A DNA stretch of 52,724 nucleotides from Chromera velia (taxonomy: Eukaryota > Sar > Chromeraceae), in NCBI GenBank assembly GCA_018398765.1, contig JAHBMJ010004099.1, positions 1-52,724 on the forward strand. The letters run 5' to 3'. Shown piece by piece: positions 20,484 through 43,130 of the stretch (positions within the stretch are counted from its first letter, which is position 1; each line of letters opens with the position of its first letter). The translations under genes were made by a program, and so were the position numbers. Below the pieces are notes generated by a model that had not been told where the DNA came from, did not search any database, and worked only from the letters and a program-made list of their open reading frames with translations.

Positions 20484-20659
20484 TTCCTTCCTTCCTTCCT
20501 CCCTTTTGCCTGGGCCGCTAGCCGTAAGCCCTTTCTAGGGCCCCTTTCACGGTTGAACCTAGACTTAAATACCTAGTTTAATATAGCTAGTTTCTGAACA
20601 CAGTCAGAACAGTTTCCCTAGACTTTCCCATTCAAAAACGAAAAAACATTTTTATTTGT
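19914..20659. other. Spacer with pyrimidine-rich microsatellites
   Basis: The plus strand is strongly pyrimidine-rich from 20060 to 20510, with (CTTT)n, (CT)n and (CTTC)n runs at about 20395-20500. Open frames here translate to Ser/Phe/Leu strings and are artefacts. Confidence 0.6.
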
Positions 20660-20790
20660 GATTGATTGATTAATTGATTGATTGATTGATTGATAGGTTC
20701 TACACTAGGCCTTCCTGCTATGTTCATCTCTTATCAGAGCTAGCAGGGCGGGGCGTCCTCAGCGCTAGGATAAAGATAGAAACAATTTTC
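20660..20790 (-). mobile_element. SINE-like repeat, copy B, inverted, with (GATT)n tail
   Basis: On the plus strand, a (GATT)n run at 20660-20693 is followed by GTTCTACACTAGGCCTTCCT and the 18-base core AGAGCTAGCAGGGCGGGG (20736-20753). This is the complement of copy A at 11450-11732, and it lacks the left part of copy A, as in 5'-truncated retroposons. Confidence 0.5.
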
Positions 20791-21689
20791 TAGACATAAG
20801 TCCTAATCCTAATCACCAATTAATTGTATGATTAAATTTAATAATCCTTAAACAGTATTGAATGTAGTATTGAATATGAATTAAATTCAACCAATTTCTT
20901 TTTTATAGGTTTGTTAACTTTATTCTAGGTTTTTCTGTATGAGTACCTTTCCGGTCCGTCTAGCTGTTCCTTTCCGGTCTGCATGAATATAAATTTAGCT
21001 TTCTTAGCGATATTGTACATCACATTATTGATTGCAAAGATGGCAATTTAAGATGCCAAGGAAAAACAAATACTTTAACAAACGAACTTTCACCGTGCTT
21101 TCACCCCATCTTTTGCAAGTCAGACAAGATTATGCATCTTCGTGCCTTCCTACCGCATGCTTTCTTAGCTCTGCAGTGTCATGCAGAATGCCAAACTGTC
21201 ATAAGATAGCAGGTCAGGCTTTGGCGAAGCCAGAAGCATTCTAGAGAAGCGTAAAGGTCTATTCACCCACAGAAACCCGGTCACACTTCAAATCACTAAT
21301 TATCACACACATTCGCCGTGTGTGCAGTCACGAATAGGCGACGCCTGCCGTGCCCCCATGAGGGACAGAGGAGTAAAGGACAAAAACATATTGACGTTCC
21401 GCTTAGACAGTCTCTAAAAGGTCTCCATCCTGTTCCCTTCTCCTTGAACAAACGAGACAGAAAAGTTAGAGAAGCGAGGTTGGGAGGCAAAAGGGCCGAT
21501 AGACAAAGCGGCCACACAAAACAATAACAGAGCGCCTCCCTTGCATCACTGATCGTCCCTTTCCGGTCTAAATACATGCGTGCCGTTGTGCTTTCCTGGG
21601 CCACAAATCATTCAGGACCGGGCATGAATCCCAAACAAATTTAAAGGCCTTAAATAAAGAACAGGCTTTCGAAACACACAGTGAGAACG
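20791..21689. other. Spacer, no gene recognised
   Basis: AT-rich to 21050, more balanced afterwards. Short open frames exist near 21300-21600 but show no features. The end overlaps the 3' flank of the membrane-protein gene. Confidence 0.45.
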
Positions 21690-22449
21690 TCAGTCACAGA
21701 GAGCGCCATCAGTCCCAGCCCCCCCCTCCGGTTCCCTTCCAGCCGCCCCCGTTGCCCCCCCTCCCCCCCCGAGGAGGTCTGTGGAGTCGACTGCTTCGTC
21801 GTGCTCCTCCTCCTCCTCAGCTGCAGCCGCAGACGAGCGATTCGAAACTCCACCTCGAGCCATCTGACGCATTCTCCGCATCTCACCTGCAAGAAAAAAA
21901 AAAATGCAAACATAAACATTGGGACACACACACACACATTCACACTCACACACACAGACCGATACATTGCTTTCATCACACAACACCCGCGGGCAAGAGA
22001 GACTGAATGCGTTCGCAAAACCATACACAAGACGACCAGACGGGGGAAGTTTTCCAGAGAGGTAGCCAGCCAGCAGAGAAGACATGCGAATACACTCCAG
22101 GTTATTGGAAGACCACCTGACTGCACCAAAAGAAAAGATCGCAGACCGACCCGCAGTCGCAGCAGAGGTAGCACCACCGCCTCCCCCCAGAGCTCCAGAG
22201 GAAGAAGGAGAGTCCCCCCCCTCCTCCTGCAGCCCCCCCACAAATCGACGAGACACCGCCTCTCCACCCTCACCCCACCCCATCTCATGTTCACCCCCAT
22301 GCCGTCTCCCATGCCTGCTGTTGCTGTTGCTGCGTCTGGAGAAGGCCCCCCCCTGCATGGGGTGCCGATCCTCCTTGTTCGAGTTGGTCTTGCAGAACCT
22401 CACGAGGCCTAGCACAAGAACAGCCACAGCGATGAAGAAGATCACGCGC

Positions 22450-22487
<38 letters not shown>

Positions 22488-25400
22488 CGGAGGGAGAAGG
22501 AGGATTCGAAAAGCAATTCTGCAGTTTTCACTTCCATTCGTCGGAAGGAAGGAAGGAAGGAAAGAAGATGGACAGGCAGGCAGGCAGGCAGACAGGGAGA
22601 GGGTCGACCGGCTCTCTCTATGAACCCATGCAGCCAGCCAGACACGGGCAGGCAAAAACCCGAAGCGTGGGGCAAGACCGATCAGGAGATCACAAGGATC
22701 TTCTTGCAAGTCTACGTCATACAGACATTTTTGCCGACGACCTAGCGAGGACGAAGAGATTTTTGAAAAGGGAAAGACGACCCTCTCATGCCTTCAACTC
22801 TTTTCCTTCCCTTCCCTTCCCTTCCCTTCCCTTCCCTCATCTGAATTCACAGCGAACGAAACCCCAAACACGAGGTTGCTGTCACAAAGCTTGAAATAAA
22901 CGAATCGCTCTGCTGACCAGGAGAAAAGCCGCTGTGGTCCATCTGCGAGCGCTGTCTGCGTTGGGGCTCTTGGGGTCTTCGTGTGTGGGCTGGAACCAGT
23001 AGGCTACGTTGGCCTCCAGTGTGACGGGCTCGTCTGCAAAGATGAGGACTAAAGAGTGCGCAGGCCCGTTGGAAGAGGAGGAAGAGGTGGAGACAGAGAG
23101 ACGTCGAGATTCTCCTCGGCACTCCTGCAGAGAGAGGAGAGGGGTTGGAGGAGGCAGAACAGAAGGGGGACAGGAAAAACAAACAACATTAGATTAGTGA
23201 CAGAGGAATGCGAGCTCTCTCTGTCCCTCTTCTCCTCTCTCACACACACGGACACACATATGTATATACGTACACCCTACACACACAGGCAGAAACAGAC
23301 AACAAAGGCAGAGAAAGAAAGACACCGAACGCTTTCTCTTTCTGCTTCTTCTCTCTCCATTTCCGAATCACCCACACCTCAGAGAGACGGACAGCCATGC
23401 AACCCCCCCCTCTCCTCCCTCAACCCCCCCCCAGGATCCCTCCGACCAACAGACAGACAGACCTTCAGTTCTGCATCCAGCCAGACCTCCATCTGCTGGG
23501 AGAGTTTCGGGTACGCCGCCCCCTTTCCGACCAGGGCCCCCGAGGCTCTGAGGACGGTCCCCTTGGCCTCCTCTGTCAGGGGAGAGAAGGCAAGAACGGA
23601 GGGACCGTAGTTGTCGTCTGCCAAAGAGGAGGAGGCAACGGCGGCATCGAGCCGTCTCCTGCCGAACCAGCTGCTAGAGCTGCCTGCCTTCGGGTGCCAC
23701 TCGTTATAGTGGGGTCTGAGACATCTAGCGCTATCAACTTCCAAAACATCCTTGGATCGGTCCAGCAGACCCAAAACCCGTACCCCCTTCTTTAATCCTT
23801 TCAATGTGACCACGGGTGAAATGGGACGTCCGGGTGTTACCCCCTCTTCTGCAATTGACTGTTGGAGAAGAGACGGGCCTCCCCGGTTCCGTTTGAACAG
23901 AGAGGCATCTGGAGCTGCATCCCTTCCATTTTCAAAAAAGGCGATGCGAAGAAGAAGGGGCTCCCCTGGCTTGACCTCAACCTGTTGGCGCCAATGGGCT
24001 GGGGCCTCGAGGGTGTCGCATGGGTCAGAGGCCCCCCACCAATTTTCGGGCTTTTGTCCCTTGAGGGGGGGGCCTGTCTTGCGGCAAAATGCAAGCTCAT
24101 CGGGATCTGCGCGCAGTCCGGTCATGTCAAAAGTGACGAGACGGATTGGGGGAGGTGAGGGGTCCATTGGAGTGATCGGAAAGGGAAATTTGGCTTTCCC
24201 CCCCACGCCTTTTGCTTTGCTGCTGCTTGCTGCTGCTGTGAGCTGTCTGGCCTCCTCTCCTTCCTCTTCTTCTGTTGACATATCAAGGGACGATGCGCCC
24301 TCGTCTGTTTGGCTGTCGAGTCTGCGTTCTATCTCCTTGTGTTTGTAGAAGCTGGGTGTGTGTTTTTTGGATTCATCTTCCGGTATTCCCTCCGATGCCC
24401 TCTCGACATCCCGTATGAGGGTGTGCAGGTCAACGAATTTCTCGAAATAGTGACACGAGACGTCACCAAAGGCAGCAGCCAGAGGGTCAGCAGAACTGTG
24501 GGGGGAATGCGGACCTTGATGGTTCTCGGAGTGAGGGGACGAGACAGTGACCAGACTGCCGTCTTTCTCCTTCTCCTTCTGCTGTTGCTGAGGCGGTTTG
24601 GCTTGTGTGGTGCTCTGCAAGAGTCTTGAGCCCACTCTACCTAGACTGAAATGACCAAGAGAGGAGGAGGAAGAGGAGGAGTCGCCCCACTCACTGTCGG
24701 AAGAGTAAGCATCATCGCTAGCTCCCCCCTCGGATTTTCTGCTAGCGCCATTCTCTCTCTGTCTCTGTCTGTATCTGTTCAAGTCCGCATGCTCCTGCTT
24801 CCATTCCTCTGTCAATTGGAACTGGATGGTTGTTGTGACAGTGCCAGTGAGGGACCAGAGTTCGTTGATGGATTTCGGAGGGTCCTTCCCCCTCAGTTTG
24901 GCCTGTGCCTCCATCTCCCTGTGCTTCTCCACAAATTGCCTCATCTGCCCTCTAGGCCTCCACCACAACCCGACGTACAGGGGTTCCTCGAAAAAAGTCG
25001 CACCGCGCAGGTCCTCATCTGACAGCACGGTGATCAGAGAGGAATTGGAACCATCCAACCAGGAACAAAAGTCAACCACGTCTGCAAGCACACACACACG
25101 CACGCACACATAAACACACACACACGCCGAGTCAATACTCGATACAAGCATTCAGGTGTACATTAATATTCCGTCTCTCTCTGGTGCGCGTCCCCCGTCT
25201 TGTGGAGCCGCAAAAAGAGAGAGAGAATCCCACTGTAAGAAGCAGTCGCAGCGGCCTCGAAACAAGGAGACAATAATGGAAGAAAGGCAGCGAGCACAGC
25301 CTCTTCAGACACTTACTCACGCATCTACCCCCCCTCCTGTTCGGCTCTGTCCCTTCCACTTCTTGGCTGCCTCTGCTTCCCTTTGTGAGACCGCCTTCCA

Positions 25401-26321
25401 TGAAGCCTCAAAAGACGAAGCTGCCCGCACGAAACGAGGAACAGCGAAGGGGGAAGTGTGCGAACGAACAGAAAGAAAAGGACGATCCGGCCACAGCAAG
25501 CTGACCGTAGTTGAAAGCGTTCGGGTTGGAGTTGAACTTGGCCATCAGCACGTGCGGGGCCGTGGCGTTGACCCTGATCTGGACGGCTGCAACCGTGGAT
25601 TCATGGATGGAGCCGTGGATAGACGGATAGAGAGATGCAAGGAAAAGAAAAAGGGACCGAAGAGCTTTGCTTTACAGGTAAAAGCGGGATGATCGAGAGA
25701 GGGAGGGCGGGTAGGAGGGTGGAAGGAAGGGAGGTGAAGATTCGCAGCCGGGACATATGCAGAGAAGGAAGTTGCCGATCCAAAAACAATTCAAGGACGG
25801 GTGCGGGTGCAATCTAAAAATTCCCATGCAGGCACCCCATTGAGTTCCGACCGAGAGCAGGAAAGGGAAAAGACCAACCTTGCACTGGAGGGAGCCTGGA
25901 GAGGTCGTGGGAAATCTTCAAACATCTGAAGGACAGAACACAGATTGATCGTTGCAGACATGTGACGTGAAGAGCACGAGAAGAAATCCATATCCATCGA
26001 GGAAGAATTGAAAAAATGCACACTGTGCGGTTTAATTGAGGGAAAGGGTCACAGATAAATGAACAAATATGCCACATCTCGCCTTGGCATGCTTGCCTGC
26101 TCAACTGACTGGAAACTTCCCGGAGAGGTTTCGATTTCTGCCGTGGAGACTGAGACCCCGAATTCGTTGATCTGTTCGAGGTCGATGGGCATGATCACGT
26201 CCTCAAAGTCATTGCAAGTCTCCTCGGCGGTAGAACCACCGAGGAGGAGGCAGAAGAGGAAAACGAAAAGGAGGGAAGCTGCCTTGTGAGAGAAACCCCT
26301 CTCTTGCGAGAACCACGACAT
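21690..26321 (-). CDS. Type I membrane protein with a PPC-like ectodomain, seven exons
   Basis: Exons: 26321-26110, 25925-25879, 25586-25506, 25081-23463, 23124-22918, 22448-22094, 21886-21690. All junctions are GT-AG, the phases agree, and the total is 905 aa. Residues about 14-29 are the hydrophobic core of a signal peptide (ending GGSTA). Exons 2-4 join into a beta-rich domain (AVQIRVNATAPHVLMAKF, then NSNPNAFNYD and PLYVGLWW), which resembles the PPC bacterial pre-peptidase beta-sandwich; this assignment is tentative. The middle is a serine/glutamate-rich linker plus a second beta-rich region with paired cysteines. Exon 5 encodes VTLEANVAYWFQP. Residues 723-741 (VIFFIAVAVLVLGLV) form the single membrane helix, followed by a 164-aa Gly/Ser/Glu-rich cytoplasmic tail. 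A cell-surface or secretory-pathway receptor or adhesin is a reasonable guess. The last intron is least certain. Confidence 0.75.
22452..22483. repeat. (GA)n run forming the pyrimidine tract of intron 5
   Basis: On the minus strand this is a CT run directly before CAG at the start of exon 6 of the membrane-protein gene, so a microsatellite doubles as the polypyrimidine tract of a 3' splice site. Confidence 0.7.
22803..22837. repeat. (TTCCC)n microsatellite
   Basis: About seven copies of a five-base unit, inside intron 5 of the membrane-protein gene. Confidence 0.85.
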
Positions 26322-27362
26322 TTTTCGTCAGAAATAAGAGGAGCAAGAAAGGAGACGGACCAACTAAGATGGCAAACAATGTAACGCAGCAAACTTAGGA
26401 GCACGCCGCACGAGAACACCGCGAATGTCCAGCACACGATGCTCTGTCAAGTGACCGACCGTTGTCTTGCCTCTGTGCGCTTCATTTCTCAACAGAATGA
26501 ACAGAGGCCCAATGTTCTGGCCCACAGAGAAGGAAGCTTAGTGCATGATTTGTGGTGATTGACGTGAAGGTCACTGAAGGTGACTGACTGGTAGGGCTGA
26601 AATGGGCTGAATCCTCCGTCAGCTGATCCGACATTGAGTTTCAATTTTGAATGTAATTTGGTCGATTGAATTCAAGGAAAAATTCTGGAAATCTAGTGGA
26701 AATTTCACTGGAAAACGTGCAAAAAAAAAGCAATAAATTACGCGCGGGGAACCGGCCTCTAATCCGAATCAACTCATGCAAGAATATGGGCGAGTCCGCG
26801 CCCAAGGTGAAAAAAAAATGCCATGAATGCAGTCTCCATATACACTCTGACTGGGATACGCCGGTTTCAATTCAATCAGAAAAGGTCAATCTTTGTAGAA
26901 TGGCTAATTAAGAGAGAAACGATTATGGCTTTATCAGAGTGGAAGAAACAAATTTTGGTCTGACAGGACGTCGAATGGTCTTTTCTTTCAACGGGTGGAG
27001 GAAATCTTTCTGGGGCTGAGACGGGTTTGCTGGGGATATTCGGGGTTGGGGTGGTGCAATACTCTTCCAGCTTCGTCCTTGCAACCTGTTCAGTTGTCCT
27101 TCCTTCAACAGACGGTCGTTCGTGTCGGTCCCTGACTCGGCGTTGCTTTGTTCGACGCCTGGGCTTGGGCTTTTTTAAATTTGTTTGTGTCCTTCGGGCT
27201 GGAGAGAGTAAAGTAGTTTTGTTTGTTCCCTTCGCCCAGAGAGAGACTGAACTGGAGACCAGACAGAAGCAGGGTAGAGTGCGGCGTCCCATTGGAATCT
27301 CACAAGGAAACATCAAAAGAATCACTGGAACCTCAACCAAGTGGGAGGAACTTTAAAAGAAG
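26322..27362. promoter_or_regulatory. Bidirectional upstream region between two large divergent genes
   Basis: About 1.04 kb separates the start codons of the membrane-protein gene (minus) and the giant disordered-protein gene (plus). I see no TATA-like box that I would defend. A 154-codon open frame at 26876-27340 (minus) is probably leader sequence read backwards. Confidence 0.45.
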
Positions 27363-36530
<9,168 letters not shown>

Positions 36531-38500
36531 ATGAGGAGGAAGGAAGAGAAAGCAGAAGAAAGTACTCGATCCTTGGTCTTTTCTTTCTGTCCTTTCCCGT
36601 CCTTAGGAGGGGATTGGGGGGACAGATGAGAAGGCAGGCAGGCAGGCTTCGGGAGGGAAAGAGTTTCATATCGGCCCGGATCGGTTCATCAGCAAGCAAG
36701 TTGTGAGTGCAGAAGGTAGGTGTCTCTCTGTTTTCTCTTTTCTCTTCCTCTTCTTTCTTTTCTCCATTTTGTTCCTGTAAGCATGGTCGGTCGAAGGCTG
36801 TGGAGACAAAGCAGCCAGAGAGCGCATGCAGCAGTCGTTCTTTGAAGAGAAGAGAAAGGGGGCGGCGATGCAGAGGGAGAGAGCTTATGGTTGACATCCT
36901 GTGTCGCTTTGTGGGTGCGTGGCTTTGTGGCAAGGGAACAAAATGGATGGCGAGTTTCGGTTTTGGTTGTTGGTTGGGTGATCCATTAATTGAATGAGTG
37001 AGTGCGTGGCAGTTTGGGGGTCAGCGCACGTTCAGTGGCAAGCCAGGCAGGGCATTGGTGGATTTTGAAGGTGGAAGAGAAATCGTCAGTAGGAAGGGGA
37101 AAAAGACACAGAGACGGATGTCAATTGATTCATTCGAGTGACAACGGGCGAGGATCAAAAGAAGAGAAGAAAAACTCGATCGAGATTGGATTTGGCTCCC
37201 TTCTTGTCTTTCTCGGCATACAGAAGTGGAGCAGGGGGGAGGGGGCACTCCTTTTGTTAAGTCCTAGGAACGGACTGAATTGAATGTATGATCATGTGTT
37301 GGGTTGGAAAGGGGGGTGGGTGGAATGAGAACGGAGAAAGAAGTATTTAAATTTCGGTACGGGTGCATGTTCGAGTCGTGAAAGGAAACAGTGAAGTAGT
37401 TTTTTTGTCTGACTGACTGAAGTTTGTCTTTCGGAATCGCTTTCCTGTTCTGTCAATGTCTGTTCTGTTCAGAACAGATGCAGGCAGACGGACTGGAGAG
37501 GGGAGAGGGGGGAGGCGGCCAGCCGCGCAGACTCCTTCGTTCCCCTTGCTATTTACTCAAGTACCTATAGAATGAATGAATGAATAAATGAATGTCTTAT
37601 TCTTTTGTCAAAATCTTTCTCTTGAATTTGGTGAAGCATCGCTTCTTCAGAAAGATCCTTCTTATCTCCGTCCTCCTCCTCAACTTTTGTTTGTCGTGTC
37701 GAACGGTCGGCCTGTCGGCTTGTCCGTCTACCCACCTGTCTGGATGTCTCGCTTTCCCTCCCTGTCCTTTTCTGTCGTTTGTCCATTCAATTGTTTGCGT
37801 AGGCCGACTGTCTGTCTGTCATCTGCCTCAAAATGGTCCTTTCCTCTTTCGTCCCCTCCCTTCTATCGATGTAATTCCACTGACTGAGTCTTCGAATCCT
37901 TTCATTTCCCCTCTCTGCCTTGGAGCTTGGGATGCGGGCGGGAGGGCAGAGGGGGCAACAGGAACGGTAAGGAGACTCGAATATGCATCTGTCTATGATG
38001 TGCTGCTGCTGTTGTTGTCTTTGGAAGTGAAGAAACAGAAAAAGAAAATTCTGGACTGAGCAATCAAGGTGCATTTTGAATCCTCCTCCTCTGCTGCAAA
38101 TGAATCATCTCTTCAGTCAGTGGGAAGGTTCAGGAGAGGCAAAGAGGTCTGCGGGGAGGGAGAGAAGAGGTGGGAGGTGAGGTGCACCTGTCTGACTGTC
38201 ACTGACCACTTGAATGCTTGTCTGACTGTCACTGATTACCTATGTACCTATCTGAGTAAAGAAAAACGTGAGATTGTGTGTTGCATGCAAAACAAGAAGA
38301 AAGGCGAGTGAATCGAAAGAGAGCCGAACAAACAAATGAATGCTCTCATTATTTCACCACTCCATGCACCGTAGAGGGAGGGATGTGAAGGAAGAGAAGC
38401 GAAAAACATTGGTGTTGACTCTTTTGTTCGTAGTTTTCTTTAATTTCCTCGGAAGGTCCTCCGACGGATTCCGAAAGGGCAACGTTCGTTTTTTCGTTCG
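36531..38500. other. No gene recognised downstream of the giant gene
   Basis: Mixed-composition DNA that may include the 3' untranslated region. Open frames are short and rich in simple-sequence codons. I see no conserved domain. Confidence 0.45.
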
Positions 38501-40006
38501 TCGGATGGATGGATGGATGGATGGATGGATGAAAGGATATACTGGTGGATGGATAGAGGAAGAGAGAGATAAAGAGGTGGGTCCATACGGGAGGGAGCGA
38601 GTGCGATTTGATGCATTTATTTTGCGTCATTGCTTTTGCCTCCCTCAAGTGTGAAAGAAAAATAATGACCAGCCATAGTTTGTTTGCGTAAATGCTCATG
38701 AAGAGCAGGCAGGTACATGTGAGGGAGTAGAAGAGGACCTCGACTCTCTCTCTCTCTCTCATCGTTTTTTACTCTCATCTTCATGCCATCAATCTGTCTC
38801 ATTCTCTCTTACATTTTCTCCTCTGCCTTTTGTAAGACTGTCCGTCCTTCTGTTCTGCTATCTTTCCTTCCATGCTTCAGAGATGTAAAGCCGACAGAGC
38901 CGAGAGAGGATCCAAATCGTTGCACCTGCATTCCACAGCCAGACAGACAAGCAGAGACAGAGGCGGAGACACAAACGGGTGGAGGGGGCCGGATCAGTTT
39001 CCAGTTGTCCTTCTCGGATGAACAGTCGAACAGCAGCAAGAAAACAGGAAAAAATAAAAGGTCACGGGCCAATCGTAGAGATAATTTAATGAAACAACAG
39101 CACGGATCAATCGGCAAAAAAGAAAAACCTGTCAACGACCCTGCCTGCCTGGCTGCCTGCGTGCACGGCCTCTCCTCTACGTGAGGAGGGGAAGTGAATA
39201 TGTGCGTGCATGTCTCTGTCTGTGTGCCTGCCTGCCTGCCCCCTTTCTGTCCAAGGCATGTATGTCTCTCTCTGCTGGCACCAATAAAAAGAAAGCAGAG
39301 ACAGAAAAAGAGGGTGCGACAGACAGAAGGCGCTAGGTCATGCCACGGTCCGGAGGTGGCCTTGGTCTCTGCGTTCATTTCTTCCTTCGCACTTCCGCCA
39401 TAGTCTGCCGGTGTGTCTGTCCATCTGCCTCTTTTTTTAAAGGGACACGAAGGGACTGCTGGCAGGCCGAAAAGAGAGCAACGGCGAGAGAAAGAGAAAG
39501 AGAACGAGAGTGCAAACAGAAAGTGACCGATCGATCGACTGGACCGTGTGAAGAAGAAAGATAAAGGGCACGCAGGAAAACCGGAGAAACGGACAACAAA
39601 AGGGGAGGAAAAAAGAAGGGAAGGAAGGAAGAGGGGCCATCCATCACTCACCTTTGAATCTTCCTTCTTTTCTTTCCTTCTCTGGGGCAGGCAAATGATG
39701 TGTGCGTTTGCTTCTCTTTTGGTTTTCCCGTGTCACCTCATGCAGTCTTGTCTTCTTTCCCTTTCTCAACGCTGTCGGGTTGTTCGCCCTGACAGACAGA
39801 TAAGAGAGGAGCGATAGCCGACTCCTTCAAGAGATGCGATGCACTCACTACTTTGAATTCTGAAAGAAGGAAGGAAGGAAAGAAACGAACCACCATTCAG
39901 TCTTCCTCTGGGCCTTGCTTTTTCCTCTTCTGCTTGGGTGGTCCTCGTTTTTAAGTGTCTCTCCTTTTTCTGTCTCTGTCGGAATGTCTGTCCGTTAACC
40001 TCTCTC

Positions 40007-40076
<70 letters not shown>

Positions 40077-41456
40077 TTTCCTGTCTTCCCATAGTGAGTT
40101 TGGGCGGAGATGAATGAAGGCAGAGTCAAGGACAGACGGCGGGCTGCTGCCCGGTTGCGTTTTTTCGTATAGTTTCGTTTGTTTGTTTGTGTGTGTGTTT
40201 GTGTGTCTGCCTAGACGGGCAGGCAGGCAGGCGGGTGATCCGCGTACTCAAAATCTTTCTTCCTACCCTTTTCCTTCGGGTAATGAAGAAAACGGGATGG
40301 AAAGACAGATTCTGTTATCCTCTTGCGTGCTTATTTTTCTTTTATTCATTCCATCACCACGTCGCTTGTGTGATTGAGTGCATGACATTTGTCAGTCGAA
40401 TTCAATTCATCTTTTCTTTCTTCTTCAGTTCCTCGTCCTTTGACTGTCTGTCTCTTTCTCGCATTTGCGTGAGGGTGCCCGTTTTCGTCCCAAATTAAAT
40501 TTCCCTTCTGTGAACAGCACCTCTCCGTTTTTTCGTTTCCTCTTTTTTTCTGTGTTGGAATTCCTGTATGCGCCTCGATATGAATGCGCGAGGCTCTCAT
40601 CGTTTCATTCGTGACCCTTTCCGCCCCACCTTCCCTTTCTCCCCGTTTGCGTTCTCTTTACACGATGTCTTGAAAGGTCTTGACTTTCTTTCCGCCCGCA
40701 ATTTCTCCTCTTCTTTCAAATCACGCAAGCCAGCCAGTCAGGCCCTCATCTATCCGAGGTAGGTAGGGGGCAGAGGAGCTACATTAAGTGAGGCAGGCAG
40801 GGGAAAGAGACAGAAGAAACAATTCTGCATGCGGGGAGCGAGTGAAAGAACTCTTTCTCTCCCTCTACTGCAACGGTGCCTGCCTTGTTCTCCATCTGTC
40901 CGTCCATGCGGGGGGGTGTCGTCTGGCAGAGAGACACCCCCCCCGGGTCCTCTGTCTGTCTGTTGCATGCGAAGGGAAAAGTGGGGAAGGGAGAAGGAAG
41001 AGATGAAACTCGCTCCCAATGAGTCCAGCTGTTACGCGGACTTTGGAAAGAACAATCGCGGCTCCCACCCCTTGACCAGTACCCGCACACAGTGTAAGTA
41101 AGCAAGCCGTCAGGCAGGCAGTCGTGCTGCACAGCCCATGAAGGGTCGGTGTGGAGAGGGACAGACAGACAGGCAGTAATCAGGAAGCAAAAGAAAAAGA
41201 GGGGAAGAGAGAGAGGCGGAGCGAATGTGTCCATCATAACAGGCAGGCGACCAACCTGTGCGATGAACCCTCAGGGGGTGGGAGGGTCATTGGAAGAAGA
41301 AGGTTTGAGGACACATGTTAGAAGGCATGTTGGGAAGGCGAGCAGGAAAGAGACGGTGGCAGTTGGGGAGGATGAAGCGCCATGATGAAAAGAGTGAACC
41401 CCAGCATGATGGATTCATTCATTTTGCTTCCCTTTTCCTTTGTTTTCTACTCTCCT

Positions 41457-41492
<36 letters not shown>

Positions 41493-42300
41493 ACGACGTG
41501 ACGTCGTTTATTGTAAGTATCAGGGAGAGAGACTGCATGTCGAATATTCATCATCCTCATCCATCTATCCGTCGTTTCATCTTTTCTTTTTCGTCGCCCT
41601 TCCATTAGATTATCGTAGCTTTGCATGGACCTTTGTTACGCCATGCACAACACACCGTCAACAGCGAGTGGCATGATGAGTGCACACGAGTGCAGTCTAG
41701 AGTGTGGTTTCGTTTTTTTTCTTGTCAAAAACAGCCGGAGTCTTTCGCTCTTGCACCCCGGTACTCGCCATTGCAGCCAGTCTCTTTCTCTTAATTCTCC
41801 TGTTCTTCCCCTCGAGTTTCCACGCACCTTAAATTACGATCTGTGTGTATGGCTTTGTCTGTTTGCGTGTGTGTGATGAATGGTACTTCGAAAAGGAAAG
41901 AGAAAGAAAATGTGTACTGTGTTGGGAGGCTGGGATTCGTCGCGCTTGCTTGCTTACCCGCTTGTCGTGCACGATGATAGTGAAAGAGGAGACACCCTGC
42001 ATGGATGCAGGAAGGAGGGAGGAATCTGTCTGAATGTCTACACTCTTCCATGAATATACGCAAGGAGGAAAGAAAGAAGGACACAGGCAAGCAAGACAAT
42101 GAATGAAGCCTGTGATGCTGGACCGGCCCGTGTGGCCTGCAAGTGACCGCTTGCACAAAGGCGGTTTACATTCGAATTATAACGTATCATAACGTTCAGT
42201 GTATGCAAGTATGAGTGCACGCATCGGAAGCCAGTGGTAGCTGGACGGACAAAAAAACAAAAGAAGTTAAAAACTTGAAGAAAAAAAAGAAAGAAATGAC
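38501..42300. other. Gene-free stretch with many microsatellites
   Basis: It contains (GGAT)n at about 38502-38532, a CT run at 38740-38760, a CT run joined to a TG run at 40001-40075, and a TG run at about 41459-41491. The 280-codon open frame at 38809-39651 (minus) is Ser/Phe/Leu/Cys-rich without domain features, and I do not support it. This could be intergenic DNA, a long non-coding RNA or introns of an unseen gene. Confidence 0.5.
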
Positions 42301-43130
42301 CGATCAACCCTTTTTACGCAGTCATAACGCTCAAGGACACCAATAAATCCTAGAATAAATCACTTATCACTTATTCCATAAGGAAAAACTATGACTATGT
42401 CTATGATGCGCCGTCGTTATGTATATCCAGAGCTAGCTGAATATTTCTAATGTTTAAACGAGCTGGAACTTTTTGAAGGTCGATGTTGAAAAATGAGCAG
42501 CGAGCCGCCAAGCGGCAGGCGTCTATAAAAGATGAGGTCTTCAGAAGTGGATTCCTTGACTAGACGCCAATGATGAAGTGGTATGAAGTGGTAAGCTTCA
42601 GTGGATGTCGTCGGATGACCATAACCTCAGTTATGACTGACCTTTCCAAATCTCAGATTCTCAGTTCGCCCGTTTCTGAAGCTCCTAGACAGTACAAAAC
42701 GAAGAGATAACACTATAGAAAGACGATCCTGATGATGATGATGAGTTGACTTAACCTGCCAGCCATTGTGTCCCAATGGCAAAGGGCAGTCTGAACATAT
42801 ATGTATTGCTAGCCTAGGATTGTGTCCTAGTGGGTTGACACCATTTTCTTTGGTTATGACGCTGAAACGGATGTCCGGTAGTCTGTCTGTGATTTTCGAT
42901 ACCGAAAAAGTACTGAAAAAGTGTTGAGCCTCAAGCCCCCCCCTTACAATTAATTTTGTTCAGACTGACGGGGAAAAGCCCAAAAAACGCTCCCTTCAGG
43001 TGAAGGGGGAGAGATGGGGGGATTTAGCAGTGCACTCATCCTCATGGACGACTGAATCGTACAAGACTGATCGATCGACTAGAACTCAGCGTGATGCAAT
43101 GTAGTTAGAAGTATTGCAACGGTGCGTACC
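42301..43130. other. Spacer, nothing recognised
   Basis: AT-rich, with a few short direct repeats such as TTGTGTCC near 42766 and 42821. No gene is supported. Confidence 0.4.

Noticed and set aside
21318-21604. Overlapping open frames of 70-100 codons on both strands
   Set aside because: No start context, domain, splice consistency or protein-like composition.
26876-27340. 154-codon open frame (minus) between two divergent genes
   Set aside because: No recognisable domain; it lies in the expected leader/promoter region of the plus-strand gene.
38809-39651. 280-codon open frame on the minus strand
   Set aside because: It is low-complexity, rich in Ser, Phe, Leu and Cys, shows no domain, and overlaps simple repeats on the other strand.
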